This document shows positions 30,607 to 43,050 of a DNA stretch of 64,000 bases, piece after piece. Numbering within the stretch: the stretch's first letter is position 1; each line of letters opens with the position of its first letter. The stretch comes from Bryoerythrophyllum caledonicum. Its lineage: Eukaryota; Streptophyta; Bryopsida; Pottiales; Pottiaceae. A program made the translations under genes and the position numbers. Under the pieces are notes generated by a model. That model made no database searches. It had not been told where the DNA came from and saw only the letters and a list, made by a program, of their open reading frames with translations. Where the stretch lies: assembly GCA_963971425.1 (NCBI GenBank), contig OZ020517.1, positions 6,264,501 to 6,328,500 of the forward strand, given 5' to 3'.

Positions 30607-32988
30607 TCAATCCAACCGCCTCCTTCGTTTGCGGGTCACAGGCACGGGCTCTTCATGAGGACCCTCAGTCCTGTCCTCCTGCGCAACCACATGTGAGGCC
30701 TCTTCACCATGCTCCCTTCTCCTCCTGGACCTTCTCACCACGTGAGCCTCGGGAGCGATCCTCTCGGGGCTCCTCTCATGAACAATAGGATCAGGGCTCT
30801 GCTCAGAGCCAGAGGCAACTTCCTGTGGCGTTGCTGCTGTCGTTGCGGCATTCAGCTCAGCGAAGAATTCGTTCGAGTTTAGGTCCTCAGTAGGGTATCC
30901 CAATTCTGGGGCGTTGGCTGGTTGTGGCGGTAGGTTTCCTCCGATTGGTCGCTCTAGGTTCTGCATGATCTGTTCGATGTTGTTGAGGCGCGTGCGCATG
31001 GTCGTGATCCAATCGGAGACTTGAGAGGGGTGGACTGCCAAGCGGCTCACGGACTCTTCTTGTGGTTGTTGAGATAGCTGGGAGACGGCCGAAGCTATCA
31101 TTTGCCTTCTTTGCTGTGCAGCGTCAGAGTTGGGCTCCATGTTTCCTTCCATGTTTGCTAGCCGCGCGTGCATTGATGCCAACCATGCTGCGGCCTGCAA
31201 AAGATAATGTGATTTTAGCAAAAAGCAGATATAGCTTGGATGAAAACCATCAATCCTTCTTGTAGTATTTATCAAGTTCAGTGCTGCATGTTGCGTTTTC
31301 TAGTTCATATGGGTAGTGACCGTAACCAGGAAAGTGCAGAGGAGTACTTTTTTTTTCTGATGTTTTTCTCTGGTTCTGCAGGTTGTATGAGTTACCTGTG
31401 TTGGATCCACAACTAGACGGCTGCCGTTAATGATGTGGTCCCACTCTTGCGAGAGAAGTGCAGTGGCTGCGAGCATTTGTTGTCTTTCTGTGCCTCTCGC
31501 CCCTGGGTTTTGGTTTATGGCAGTGCTGTACCTAGAGTTTGCCAGAGCTTGCCTGAGCTGCTCTCGTCTGAGAGCCAATCGTCGTTGCAAGTAGCCGCTT
31601 TGTGAGTGTTCGGTGGGATCACCTGCCTCTTGGTTTACATCACGTTCCATGGCTACAGTTTCCGCACCTTCCTGAGGAGTGTCTTCTCCTCTCTGGGGCG
31701 GGGACTCAGAGGGTTGGGCTTCAGCCCGTGGCTCCCCCTCTTCTTCAATTTCCGTAGCGGCTTGTTCGATTTCTGCACGTTCCTGGTTAGTCCTCTCCCT
31801 GGCCTCTGTTTCTCGAATTTCCCGTTCACGCTCGCGCTCTTCCCTCTCTCTCTGCTGCCTTGCGCTCTCTATTCTCCGTGCAGCAGGCCGTGGTGGTATC
31901 AGCTCGGACCCCAGTGCGCCCTGCATTCGAGCTGAAGCCAGGGCGTTCTCGCGCCCGTATATTGGCGTGATGCTGTACTCAGCTATGGCCCCTTTGCAGA
32001 CCGGACACTCCTTGTGGTAGGAGTGCACATGTAACCACCGGTACAGGCATGGCCAGCAGAAGAGATGGCCGCAACACGTGACCACTGATTCATTCGCCTT
32101 CTGGAAACATATGTTGCACTCGAAATTCTCCCCTATGCCTGACGACTCTTCCAGTGCTGTGACAGCTGAAGTCAGTCGAGAGAGCCTCTCTTGGCTCCCC
32201 TCAATTTCCACAGGAGTTTGCAAGTTAGCCCCACTCGTCACCGATCCTGGAAAATTTCAGAGACATGTTCATCAAGAGCCATTTCAGGTCAACAACATAC
32301 CGGAAGGAAGGTGAGGTATTCAGTGCATGATTTTGATTGCTTTGATAGGTGTATTTTGATTTGCCACATGCGATCTATTTGGTAGAGAACTTATGTTCGA
32401 CAGTTGACAAATACCTGTAATGCTGGTAGCAGTACTGTGCTCACGGTTATTATACGCCATATCTGCAGCGACTGAGTGGATGTGAGAAATGTGCGCCCGA
32501 TTCGTCCTGTTCCGCCTCCTGATCCTCTGCCTCACATGGGACAGCCTTCGAGGTAGTATACTTTGCATAGGTCTAGTTTCAAATGCGGTTTGGCCTCCCT
32601 GGACGTAACCCTCCGCTTGCTGTATGTAATTTTGTTGCTGAAGCTCTGTGTATCCCTGGATCTGCTCTTGCACAGGCGGATGGTACCCCTGGTAACCATA
32701 GGGCACTTCCTGTGGCGCTGTGTACAAACTTGTTCCACGGATACCAGGTGTATAGCCGCCTTGCTGGTCATAGTGCTGTTGCTGAGAGTCTGCAATCTGG
32801 TATGTGGGATAGCTCTGTGGCGTCACTTGCTGCATCAGCATGTATGGATTGTACGCTGGAATTGGAGTCGGAAGATTCAGGTTTATATCCACATGCCTTG
32901 AAACTGATGTTTCCGACTCAGGACCAGAAATCTGGGGGCCTTGCTCCGTGCTGCTCTGATTGTCTGCCCCAGGCACTTGAGTTGCCAT
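30607..32988 (-). CDS. RING-HC E3 ubiquitin ligase (RMA/RNF5-like, MUSE1/2-like)
   Basis: Three exons, 32988-32415, 32246-31396 and 31194-30607, give about 670 residues. The N-terminal 190 residues are Gln/Tyr/Pro-rich and look disordered (PYMLMQQVTPQSYPTYQ). Exon 2 carries the RING-HC finger CNICFQKANESVVTCCGHLF followed by CLYRWL and CPVCKGAI, with all eight zinc ligands present. It is followed by a charged Arg/Glu coiled coil. The C-terminus has helical blocks and ends in a basic cluster (RKRRRRLD). The finger is of the RNF5/RMA type, whose members act in ER quality control, and the plant MUSE1/MUSE2 relatives regulate immune receptors. No C-terminal membrane helix is visible here, so an ER location is not supported. 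Substrates are unknown. Confidence 0.82.
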
Positions 32989-34323
32989 TTCTCCTTTATT
33001 CGAAAGCTGTCAGTTATTACATTCTTTTCCCAGCTATTTTTTTGGTTTTAATCAGTACTTTGATGACCTCTTTCTGCACAGGAATTTAAGATCACGAGTT
33101 AAACCCACTTCGCGGTCATCTGTGCTCCCCTGATGATTGTAAGAAACAGCGATTGAAGAAACCCTTCGTTTTTTCATACATGATCTCAGATTCCAGAGTT
33201 TATCATCCGACGGTGATCAACGCCACAGGTTCACAAGTCTCCACAAACCAGCAAAGTTGACGCTGGCGCACCGATTTTCTGATTGGTGCGAGTCGAAATT
33301 CTCTGAATTTCAGAGCGATTGGAGCAACAGTGCAGGCTCAAGGCCCATCACACTGATGGCGCATCTCCTGTCGCTTGAGAGCAGGTTGAGGATGGGCGTG
33401 GTAGCAAGTGAGAGACAAAGAGGTGTGGGGTACAAACCTCTTGGGAAGAAGCATGGGAATGATTTTTCCCATTCAAGCTGTCCCCTATCTCTAAGTGCCA
33501 GCTCGGATTGGGGGGAGTGGGCGCCACTCTGGAGGCGCCATTTGGAATAGCGCAGATTGTGAGTGTAGGGATGCTACTCCCTTTCTCCACATGCAAGTGA
33601 CTCTTCGTCACCTACTACACCAGGAAACGAAATTAGACGGATGTCTGGTGCAGAAACAAAAGCCGTCTTCTCTACTTGCCAACCTTGTGCGTAGATCAGT
33701 TGGTTCATCTCAAGGAGTCACGACTTGAGGCGAACCGTTTTCTGTCCCGGACCCCGAAATGTTCACCTTCAACCACAAATGGGGCTCATCACGGTCGCTT
33801 CCAAAACTCCAGTTAACGTGCTCCACCAGAGGATGAAGCAGTAGAGTGTCTTCCTATGCATTGCTCCAATGTCCTTTGCAAGCAGTATGGTAGGTAAACG
33901 CACTCTTCCTTCCTTTCCACTCATCACTAAATCTGATCACTGTTTAGGTTGCAGATTCTTACAACGCGTTGCTTATGGTCCCAATCTTGCAGAATCGTAA
34001 GCGAAGAGGAAGCACATGCAATGCATAGAACGGGCTGATTGTTGGAGGGGCATCTGCTTGTGCTGATCCACAATGGCAGGTACCAATATCTGAGAATTTA
34101 TTCTAGCAATGTGTAACCCCGAAGTGCCCAACCTAAAAATGGAAATGATGCTACAGTACATGTTGTAATTAAAGTAGAAACTTCGTGAATGTATCTTACT
34201 TTGTCGGGAAGTTTTCTTTTGGTCTACGACTCAGCTCGTAAGTAAATGTTCCCAGTGATTCATTCGAGGTTTAATGGTTGGAAATAAACTGTAAATATAT
34301 CTCCAACCCAAGAGTTCTGGATG
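32989..34323. other. Spacer upstream of the RING gene and the Mic10-like gene
   Basis: The two genes diverge from this interval, so it should hold both promoters and 5' UTRs. Short open frames (for example around 33257-33550) have no recognisable domain. Confidence 0.5.
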
Positions 34324-34413
34324 AATGACCCAAACTCGCACAGGACGAATTAGATATGCACCAGGTTTCGCCTTGTTTCCTGAGTTTCATATTTTTTTTC
34401 GTGTGCAATGCAG

Positions 34414-34673
34414 ATGGTTCGAAGAGACGACTGACAGAAATGGAGCTGGAAGAGCAAGATGACTTGGTGATCGATTTGACTCTGCGAAGGTTTGTATATG
34501 GGACCGTGTCAGGATTAGCAGCCGCAATTTTGATGTTTAGAAGTCCGACAAAGAGGTGGTCATCTGCTGCATTTGGTGCAGGTGCTGGTTTGGGGTCAGC
34601 GTATGCAGACGCCTCACGTATTCTTGGCGACAGAATGATATTCCCACCTTTCCCTAAGTCGCCGCCAAAATAG
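34414..34673 (+). CDS. MICOS subunit Mic10-like protein (5' end unresolved)
   Basis: Small protein of the Mic10 (DUF543) family, which bends the inner mitochondrial membrane at cristae junctions. The coding exon begins after an acceptor at 34413 and ends with TAG at 34671-34673. It shows the family pattern: LTLRRFVYGTVSGLAAAIL (first glycine-bearing membrane segment), a charged turn SPTKRW, then AFGAGAGLGSAYADASRI (second segment with the Gly-x-Gly motif). A possible first exon at 34325-34363 (ATG ACC CAA) joins in frame, but its intron would be only 50 nt. Alternatively translation starts at ATG 34441 and gives about 77 residues. The body is confident, the start is not. Confidence 0.72.
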
Positions 34674-34871
34674 AGCCCATATCCTCATTCCAATTGGCCT
34701 AAGTCTGGAACCTGAAGCACTGCTTCAAGTGTCTGAATTTCTGCTCATAGGATTTTCTTTCGGATTTTCTTTCATAGCCTCCCATTTAGGAATCTTTGAG
34801 TGTAAGTGCTAAATGAGCTTAAGCTGGAAGTGGGAAATGAAAATGCTGCAGCCAGCTTTGAGAAATAGATG

Positions 34872-35390
34872 TGTGTTCTTAACATTAAGCCTATGACTGT
34901 GGCATCAATTCCAATTTCTTTTCTACTGTATGCTCTCTACTATTTTTTATTTCATTTTTTTAGAGATGAGATCACATGTCTTCTTTTATGTTACAAAAAT
35001 CACAGATTTTTTTGGTGAAATTTTTGAAATATTGAGATTTTTTTTGAAAAAGTGAAGGAAATTCATGTAAAGTACAAAGTATGTTTGAAAATTATACCGA
35101 AGGTGTACAATTTGGTGCCAATTTAAAGTAAAAATGAAACTTCTGTGTTTTTCTCAAATTAGAGGATTCTGCAGCCATGGTTATAGGCCCAAAGTTTCAA
35201 ATTGCAATAACTTATTCAATTTTATGAATTATTTTAGTTTCAAATCTGGGGTGGAAATTAGACTTCAGAAGCTTTGTTTCGTTAGTTGGACTCAAACTCA
35301 TAAAATATCTTTTTAATGACTCAAATTAATGTAAAAACTAGAAGTTTCTGTGTTTCACTAGATTTTATCTGTGTCACAAATATTTTTCTC
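34872..35390 (+). repeat. Dispersed repeat, homologous to interior of the 41.3-42.0 kb element
   Basis: Long collinear similarity with 41335-41880, for example GTGGCATCAATyCCAATTT and TTTCAAATTGCAATAACTTA. The terminal inverted repeats seen at 41323 and 42044 are degraded here. Confidence 0.75.
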
Positions 35391-35818
35391 TTTTAGAAAG
35401 AACATGATAATTACCTCAATGAGGCAAGTTCCATCATTTGTTTGATGCTTACACATTCCATGAACATTACAAAAAAGAATTCAAGAAAAAATCACAATTC
35501 TTCATCTAGTATCATGCATTCAAAGTCATCTAAGAAGCCACTTTTTAGCTCTTTGGATGTTCCAGGGTGAAGGAAGAAATAGATGTGTGTTTCCTAACAT
35601 GAAACATTAGCTCAACCTAGCTCCAAAATGTAATAGTAAAAGAGCAAATTAGAGAAAGGGAGAAGAAAGACAAGGGTTGTACCGATAACAATAAACTATT
35701 GACTCCATGGAATCACCCCTTCTTGTGCTCATGAAATCACCCCTTCCTCTTGTGCTCAACTTCAGTTGAAAATGACCTACAACTATAATCAAATCACCAG
35801 GATAACATAACCCTTTAA

Positions 35819-35918
35819 CCCTTTAAAGACAATGGCCAAATCTGATCCTCACGTGTCATAGATTATGCTGCCCAAACACGTGTGGAGGCTTGTTTTGGGC
35901 CTCTCCGGCTTTAAAGGG
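35819..35918. mobile_element. TTAA-type MITE, 100 bp, perfect ends
   Basis: TTAA|CCCTTTAAAG ... CTTTAAAGGG|TTAA. The ends are a perfect 10-bp inverted repeat and both flanks are TTAA, as expected for piggyBac-type insertion. Confidence 0.8.
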
Positions 35919-36165
35919 TTAATTAGGCCCCAGATTTGCCACCATAAAAAGGACCAAGTTTATCCAGCTACAGCCCAAGAAGACCTATTCTAACCCGTTT
36001 GCACTTAACAAAAACACAAGAAACATAAGTGAATTGGAAATACATGTACACTGCTACACAAATTTTATTGATACATACACTATCACATGAATGGTCTCCA
36101 AACTTCTTGGATCCAAAAGAATGAACCTACTCAAAGACAAGCAATAAAAGAATGATATCTAGCAC

Positions 36166-37628
36166 TCAAAGCAAACCCAGTACAACAAAGATTCCTGAAA
36201 CTACCAGCCAGATCATGTGCACCAACTGCAAAGATTGCACCGCTGTTGAGGAGCCAATGTTGGTGTTGGACTCCCACAAGCTGCAGTATCCGTCGTGAGC
36301 CACTTCCACTCCAGCGCAACTTGCATCGGCAGCTCCACACCTGTTCACTCTCATCAAATTACTTATCAAAACCACCAAACTATGATCAAAATATTTTCTT
36401 ATATATATATATATATAATATTTTAGAAGTGGACATCAATCAATCAACTAGGATGAATAACAATGATCCTGTCTCCAAAGGCTTTCTCAGAAGGTGGATG
36501 TGAGAAAGTGCTTACCAATATGTGACCTTATCTGTCCCACAAACCCTGCAGAAAAAAAACAAACACAAACGCATCAGTGATGCAAACTTGTGTGCAAGGT
36601 GATCACAAATTATGAGAGCATTCCATTCCGCTCATGGTGCATCTCTAGAGTGCCTCAATGAAGGGGCCGAATTATATACCAAAGAAGAGAAATTACCCTA
36701 AAACATGGGGTAGTTTAGATGTAATAGATATATTTCTGAAGACATTTGAAGTGCTGTTTTTTGATTTTTAGCTTTAGGAGTTGGAACTTACGGATCAGCT
36801 CTGAAGCATTTCACAGGGCATGACTGCGAAGTTGATTGACGAAGGCACGGCCCTGTGTGAGCCAAACGATTCAGTCAGTCATCCTCCACAGAACATTGAA
36901 AAAAAAACCGCTTCACAGCTTCAGAACTGTGCAAACTTGTCACAAATTGATGTAGAAGATGTGTCCGACCAGAAGTGAATATGCTACGGAATTACTACTA
37001 CCTTTTGCATCAGCAGCATCCACTTTCTGCCTCAAGTAGCCTTCCCGCCGCATCTGGACACCCACAACACCCACTCACCCGCTCAAAAATCGAATCAAAA
37101 ACCTAATAGATTCCAATATCACGAACGCAGCGAACCCTTTCTCTCATAAGATCAACAAACTCCATCCACACAAAACAAACTCAGACTAAAGGTTAAGGCT
37201 CCATCATGAATAGTGAAATTCACTAATCTAAGACCATCTTCACACAAGACCTTAAAGTTTACACAAATCACGATCCAAATTGATGACAAAAAGAGAGAGT
37301 CATCATCAACCCACATCTGCGAACCCACCAAAACCAGTATAACCCTAAAAACCCCACCAACTTATCTCCTTCAAATCCAAATCCAGGGCGAAACTGACCA
37401 TCAACATGTGTGAAATCTAACACAAATGGACCATTTCAGATCCCGGGAAACACCCACCTCTGAATCGGAGGCACAGGGGTTTCCGCCGCGGCCCACGAGG
37501 CCGACGGTGGCGTCGCCGACGTGCCGGTGCACCGCGAACGAATTCTCCTCCGAGGTGACCGCCTCGGCGCTCCCGGCTGTGAGCAACAGCAGGAGCGCCA
37601 CCAACGCCTGGCACGCCAGGATCGCCAT
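36166..37628 (-). CDS. Kazal-type serine protease inhibitor, secreted and probably membrane-anchored
   Basis: Five exons, 37628-37458, 37053-37002, 36852-36792, 36545-36516 and 36340-36166, total 489 nt and encode 162 residues, with every junction in frame. The N-terminus is a signal peptide (MAILACQALVALLLLLTAGS). The Cys-rich core reads CPVKCFRADPVCGTDKVTYW, then CGAADASC, then GYC, the pattern of the small plant Kazal family (Arabidopsis At3g61980 and At4g01575 type). The end is hydrophobic (LVHMIWLVVSGIFVVLGLL) and runs to the stop, which suggests a GPI signal or a tail anchor. Kazal domains inhibit serine proteases by a canonical loop; the target here is unknown. Confidence 0.85.
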
Positions 37629-38896
37629 CACATGATGATGCGTCTCGCTCCTCCTCCAACGATTGAAACCCACTGCAGCGTCGCTCTCAATCACCTACAA
37701 CTGCTGCGTCTCGGACGCGACAGGAGCTTGATCCGTGACTTCTCCATCCCCGCTGCCCGCATCCCAAGCCATGTCGCTGGCGCGGTGGCGGAGAATTTCT
37801 CTGTGTTGCCGTTGGTGCCGGTAACTCACAGGATTCACCCCATGCGTCTTCTTCTTCTTTATCTTTATCGTTATCTTTGTCTTTATACTTTCTTTCTCTT
37901 TCTCTTTCTTTCTTTTTCTTTTTCTTTTTCTTTAAAATGAAGAAAATGAACGCAATGAAGAAGAAAAATGATTTTCTTCATTTTAAACGCTGTGATCTTC
38001 TTATCTTTATGAAAATTTGTGAGCATGTGGTTTTGTTAGTATGGAGTAACCCCTAAAGACCCTCGACATTTTTTCACCCAAACTCAGTTAAAACTGCCAC
38101 GTTAAATGCATTCAATACAAAATGCTAATAAACACAGTTTTGACATAGCTAGCCTCCAAACGAGGAAATCAAACAACAGGAAAGCTTTAGAAGTCGCACT
38201 CCAGGTGCTTGACAATCGACGCAGCTCTTCGTGTACTGTAGATAAAGTCCCACGCGCTTCCCAGTTCAAGAGAGGAATTGTAGTAAACGCTCCAAACCAA
38301 CGTCAAACTCGCTTTCAACACCAAAGCTGATTATGTTGCACTTTTCCGCTCCTTTCCACTCCTTTTCATCACTGCATGTCTTCACCTCAATTGATAATAC
38401 TAATTTTGATGTTTAGTGTAGTGGTACGAATAGTGTAGTCACCCCACTACACTAAATGCCAACAAGTTGAGGATTAGTGTCATCTGCCACATCATGAGTT
38501 GGCTGCCAACTTCATTAATACAATGAGCATCTTAACCTCCCATGGGGCCTACCCGGCTTCCACTTCCAGCCACCCTTGTTATCTCTCCCAATGAGCCACC
38601 CTCTCAACCTTCTCTTCCTCCCGAAGGTTTTGCAAGCCTACACAATTCTGGGGTTTTTTTGAGCTCTGTAGTGCCCTAGGGAGCTCGCCAACTTGTAGTC
38701 TTCACCGGCACCAGTATAAGAAAGCATGACTAATTGCTTCTTCCACTATTTGTTTCTCTGTGCGTAGTCTCGAGTCTGCTCGTCCTGCTCCCTCCTCCTA
38801 CTGCTTATCCCACCGTCCTCTTGCTGCTAATCCCTTCATCCTCATGTTGCTCCGTCGTGCTCCTCCCTCCTCCGGCACCCATCTGTCTTGACATTA
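37629..38896. other. Spacer with CTTT-rich tract and a hairpin
   Basis: Upstream of the Kazal gene (minus strand) lies a CTTT/CTTTT-rich tract (about 37870-37935). A hairpin with arms TAGTGTAGTGG and CCACTACACTA lies at about 38413-38456. No gene is supported. Confidence 0.5.
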
Positions 38897-39653
38897 TGGC
38901 GCCTGAGCCTGAAGACTATGTGCACGATACCAAGACGTGCACACACTGCGGCTGCTCCAACAGTTGCAACTTTGTATATTTTGACAACGGTAAACAATGA
39001 CAGCTGAGATACAGGTGCCTCCGTTGTGGCAAGTGCTTCACGCATTATTCCAGTGCAACAAGTCGCGTCGCCCTTGTGGCAAAATGTATGCAAAGACCAA
39101 AGGCAAAGAGTTCAATCATCTCAATCACAAGTGCCCTCATTGTTGAGCCGGAAATGGAGACACTAAATTCAAGTATTATAACAACAAGGAGCGCGTAGGC
39201 ACAGACCAACCGCTCTGGTGTTGCCTTGAGTGCCACAAGAGGATTCAAATGCACATGGTGAGACCTGAGGGTGGTGAAGAGCCATACGTGGAATACAGTA
39301 GAAATTGCTTGTCGTACTAGAAGAACAAGAGGGCGCAAGACACCTCCACCGAAAATGACAACGTTGACATTGACCGTCGCAATGAAGAGGCGGAGATGGA
39401 CCGCAAATTGTCATGGTTTCTATCTGAATGTGACACCACCATGGCAACCCCTTCAAAATGGGAACTTGGCCCAAGTTTGGGGCCCGAGTCGATGCACCTA
39501 GATTGTAAGGAAGCTGAGGCGGAGTTGGTGCTTGTATATAGTTTTCCTATCCTTGACAGCGTTATGGACCTTGACAGCTTTGTGGACTACACCACCACCA
39601 AAGACACCCCATTTGGACTCCCTTGCCGAGAGTGGGACCAGATGTGTCCCTAA
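38897..39653 (+). pseudogene. Broken double Dof-like zinc-finger gene
   Basis: From ATG 38897 the frame shows CTHC...NFVYFDNGKQ, a TGA stop at 38998-39000, then QLRYRCLRCGKCF, which lines up with a Dof C2C2 finger. In another frame a second finger reads CPHC, a TGA at 39144-39146, then GDTKFKYYNN and QPLWCCLECHKRI, closer to the Dof consensus (TKFCYYNN, QPRYxCxxC). A TAG at 39318-39320 interrupts the following acidic tail, which then runs to 39653. So there are three in-frame stops and at least one frameshift. Dof proteins are plant transcription factors that bind AAAG. The spacing in the first finger is one residue off the consensus. It is probably a decayed gene, or a gene with exons I misread. 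Confidence 0.6.
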
Positions 39654-40400
39654 ACACTTACCCAAACCATATGTTTTGCGCTTAGTTTGATAATAATAGC
39701 ATTGATCTCAATTGAATAGACAAAATAGACCTACCGAATTGGACAAACCGCAAAGAAACTACAAGAATGTTGTATACAACATTGAGGTTCAATTTTATGA
39801 AGAAGTTGATCATATCTATACCTCATAGGCTTGCTAATGTTTATCATATAAAAAGAGGCTATACATGGTGGTCGTCATTATGAGTGCTTTGTGGTCGTGC
39901 CTCCAAGCTATTGAGTTGATTTTTTAGCTCATGGTTCTATTCTCTTAGTACATAAATAACGACAATACTTCTTGCATTAAGAGCCGTACATCCATATCAT
40001 GTGTTTCAATTTTGGTTAACTTATCAATTGACATGTTTGATTATGAATGTTGTGCCACATATTTGTCGCAACAATATGATTTATCTTACAATTTTATGAT
40101 AACTTGTGTAGGATTTGCAGCCATTAGCCAGAAGGTCTATGAACATGAATTTTACGATCTAGTATATACTTTAAATGAAGATGGTGCATGTCTGATCTCA
40201 TGATCAACTTCCGCACAATAAAGTACATGCTTGAGGAACCAACAACAAAGGGGTATAGATATTAGTTTCTGAAGCTACAAGAAACTTTTGTGAAAATTCT
40301 GTTAAAGTGGGTGATCTGTAGACACCCACAAGAAATCGTAGGCCCCATAAAACATTGAACAACACACAAACAATGACAAATGTACACTTGCTTTAGTCAA
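39654..40400. other. AT-rich intergenic, no gene seen
   Basis: A 63-codon open frame at 40012-40203 has no recognisable features. Nothing else is supported. Confidence 0.45.
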
Positions 40401-40682
40401 CCCTTTAAGGCCTAACGACCTCATGAGGCCTCGGAGAATCTACAAGTATGATAGATTATGCATAACATCATTTATACGACAGATACATTTCATCACAACC
40501 CAACTTCACCAAAATCACTACAATTCACTAATGCTTGCACTGAATGAAGATGCGTTGGAAAGTTGATACGGAGACCAATGTGTTGTTTGAAGACCGTGAC
40601 AATAATGGCCAAGCAACAAAAGTTTTAAAAACACCCAGATCACCAAAATCGATCCTTCCAAGGCCTTATAGGCCATAAAGGG
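40401..40682. mobile_element. TTAA-type MITE, 282 bp
   Basis: CCCTTTAAGGCCTA at the left and TAGGCCATAAAGGG at the right form an inverted repeat. Flanks are TCAA (one change) and TTAA. Its interior differs from the 290-bp group, so it is a separate subfamily using the same ends. Confidence 0.72.
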
Positions 40683-41322
40683 TTAATACACAATCTCTTA
40701 TAGATAACAAACTTCAAACCTTCTTACCATAGTAGCAGATGCAGATCCAAGTTCCGTACTTCTCATGCCGTGATCACCTCAAGATTGGGGTAGAAATATT
40801 CCTCATGCAATTAATCCTTCAAAGACAAGCCTTATAATCGTGTGAGTAAAATCAATCACTTTTGGCCTCACTCATCCTTTATCCTTGAACGTTGAGCTGG
40901 CTATGGCGCGATCATCATCTGCAAGTGTACCAGATTCTAAAATGTATCATATACTACACGTGTAGATTGATGGTTGCACCATAGCCAACCCGGCGTTAAA
41001 GAGTTTACGGGTTATACCCGCTCCAAAGTCTCAGCTAAAACATGGAACCGCGTCCATGTAACATGGCGCATTTTTGACACGCTTGGGCGTCTGAATTAGA
41101 CACTCTAAATTGGAAACACATACTGGGTCAGCCTTGACAGGCTACAAGGTCGTTGTACGGCTCTGTCAAAACCGGGTATTGTAATACTATGAACCGGGTA
41201 TCAACTGAGTGTTGGATGTGTAGCTTGGGTAATGAAAACACAGAAGTAACCCTTTACCAAAGTATGATACTGGAACGCCTCAGTATGAACCTGATGTTAG
41301 AGCAATGTCACCCGAGTATTAA

Positions 41323-42044
41323 CCCTTAAAGGGTGGAGCTATGACCGTGGCATCAATCCCAATTTTCATTCTAATATGTGTTCTAATTCTTCATCAAATG
41401 TAAGCGGAAATATATATTTTTCATTTTTCAGAGATGACACCACATGTTTTGTTCCTGTCACAAAAAACACAAGATTTTTTTGTGAAAATCCAAATTAATG
41501 TGATTTTTTGAAGAAAAATTGAAGAATATTCATATCATATACAAATTTTGCGTGAAAAGTATGATAATTTCACTGAAGGTGTACATTATTGTGCTGAAAC
41601 TTGTGGTGTAGATGAAACTTCCGTTTACAGCTAAAATTAGAAATTTGGTCATCCATGGTATCAGGCCCAAATTTCAAATTGCAATAACTTACTCAATTTT
41701 ATGTATTTTTCAAATTTTCAAACTGGATTAGAAACTAGATTTGATAAACTTCATTTCATTAGTGGAATTCAATTTTTAAAAATATCATTTTAATGACTCA
41801 TTTCAGATTTAGAGCTAAAGCTAGATGTTTCTAAAATACACTGCGTTGAGTTCCATGTCACAAACAGTTTCTTGTTTAGAGAAAAAGTTACACATTCTAT
41901 GAAGGGTATCTACAGTGCATGTGGTACATGCACTCATTGACAACACCTTCACAAAAACTTGGATGGAAGTAATGTTTTATCATCACGTGGGAGCATTTTA
42001 CATTCTTCCATCAACCAGATTTTGGTCGCCCCGACGTTTAAGGG
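41323..42044. mobile_element. TTAA-type element, 722 bp
   Basis: TTAA|CCCTTAAA at the left and TTTAAGGG|TTAA at the right. The interior is the repeat also found at 34872-35390. There is no coding capacity. Confidence 0.68.
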
Positions 42045-42190
42045 TTAATCAGGTACCTAATAGGTGATACCCGGGTAATACGTTTAAGGGTTAACCAGGT
42101 AAGATTTGTCTAGGCGATACCCGGATAATACCTATATGATACCCGGATAATACATATGTTATACCCGGGTATTACCTAGATGACACCCAT
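42045..42190. repeat. Cluster of GATACCCGGGTAATACC motifs
   Basis: At least four diverged copies of a short phrase resembling GATACCCGGGTAATACCTA lie here. Related clusters occur at about 42598-42680, 45050-45140 (complementary strand), 45945-45990 and, more loosely, 25130-25320. They may be subterminal repeats of DNA transposons. Confidence 0.55.
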
Positions 42191-42869
42191 TGTGTCCGAA
42201 CCACTACAATCTGGAAAAATAATTAGTTTGACAAGTAGTGTCCGAAAGTGACCACTTCCTATGATACGGTGCCTGACAATGGAAAGGGCACGTTTCCTCT
42301 GCAAAAGAAGGCATGCCTCTGACTCTCAAGCTTGTGGAATGATCTACACTGATTCAAGTGCCAGAGTTGAACCAGAGTGGACGTTGCTACTCTGGCATTC
42401 AGACTTTCCTGTTGGAGTTAGAGCACAACAGACATGCCGCATTGCCGCCCAACCCAGGCTTGGCAGTGGATCTCCAGCTTTTAATCCTTTTAATAGTCTC
42501 CTTAAAATGTAAATTACACACTACCCTTTGCCTTCGTCGGGTTTGTACATAACTAATTTAACATGAAGACTGTCCAGGAAAATATAAGGGATTTGTCTAA
42601 GGTGATACCCATGTAATGCTAAGGTCATACATGTGTGATATCTAGGCAATACTCATGTAATACATGGGTGACACCCACTATGTTTGAACCACTGTTAATT
42701 GGTTAGAATAAAAAATTGGGAGGGAGTGTCTGTACAGTAATGTTAGAGAAGGACTTTTTTATTTCCCCATCAACTTGTAGCCCACTCAATCTTAGGCAAG
42801 CCAACCTATTACCGCCGGAATAAGCAATGTGCATACTTGGAGGGGACGCATAATGATCAAATAATTCTT

Positions 42870-43050
42870 CAATGATTGTGCATTTTCATTCCAAGTGATT
42901 TCGTATTTTCCTGATAAAATGTGAATTAGTTATGAATTCTCAAAATGGTTTACCATATGACTGCCACTAGGTACCCCCCATTAGCATCAACCAAAAGTAA
43001 GGGGTCTTGACCAATAGCAAGCCTTAATTTGGAACTATGAAAGCGTGAAC
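42870..43050 (+). repeat. Dispersed repeat, homologous to 60020-60230 and 60410-60510
   Basis: Shared phrases include GTGAATTAGTTATGAATT and ACCAATAGCAAGCCTTAATT-like sequence in the same order at all sites. Confidence 0.65.

Noticed and set aside
42256-42512. GC-richer 83-codon frame in a repeat region as a captured gene
   Set aside because: No recognisable domain or splice structure. It could be a captured fragment, but nothing supports a gene.
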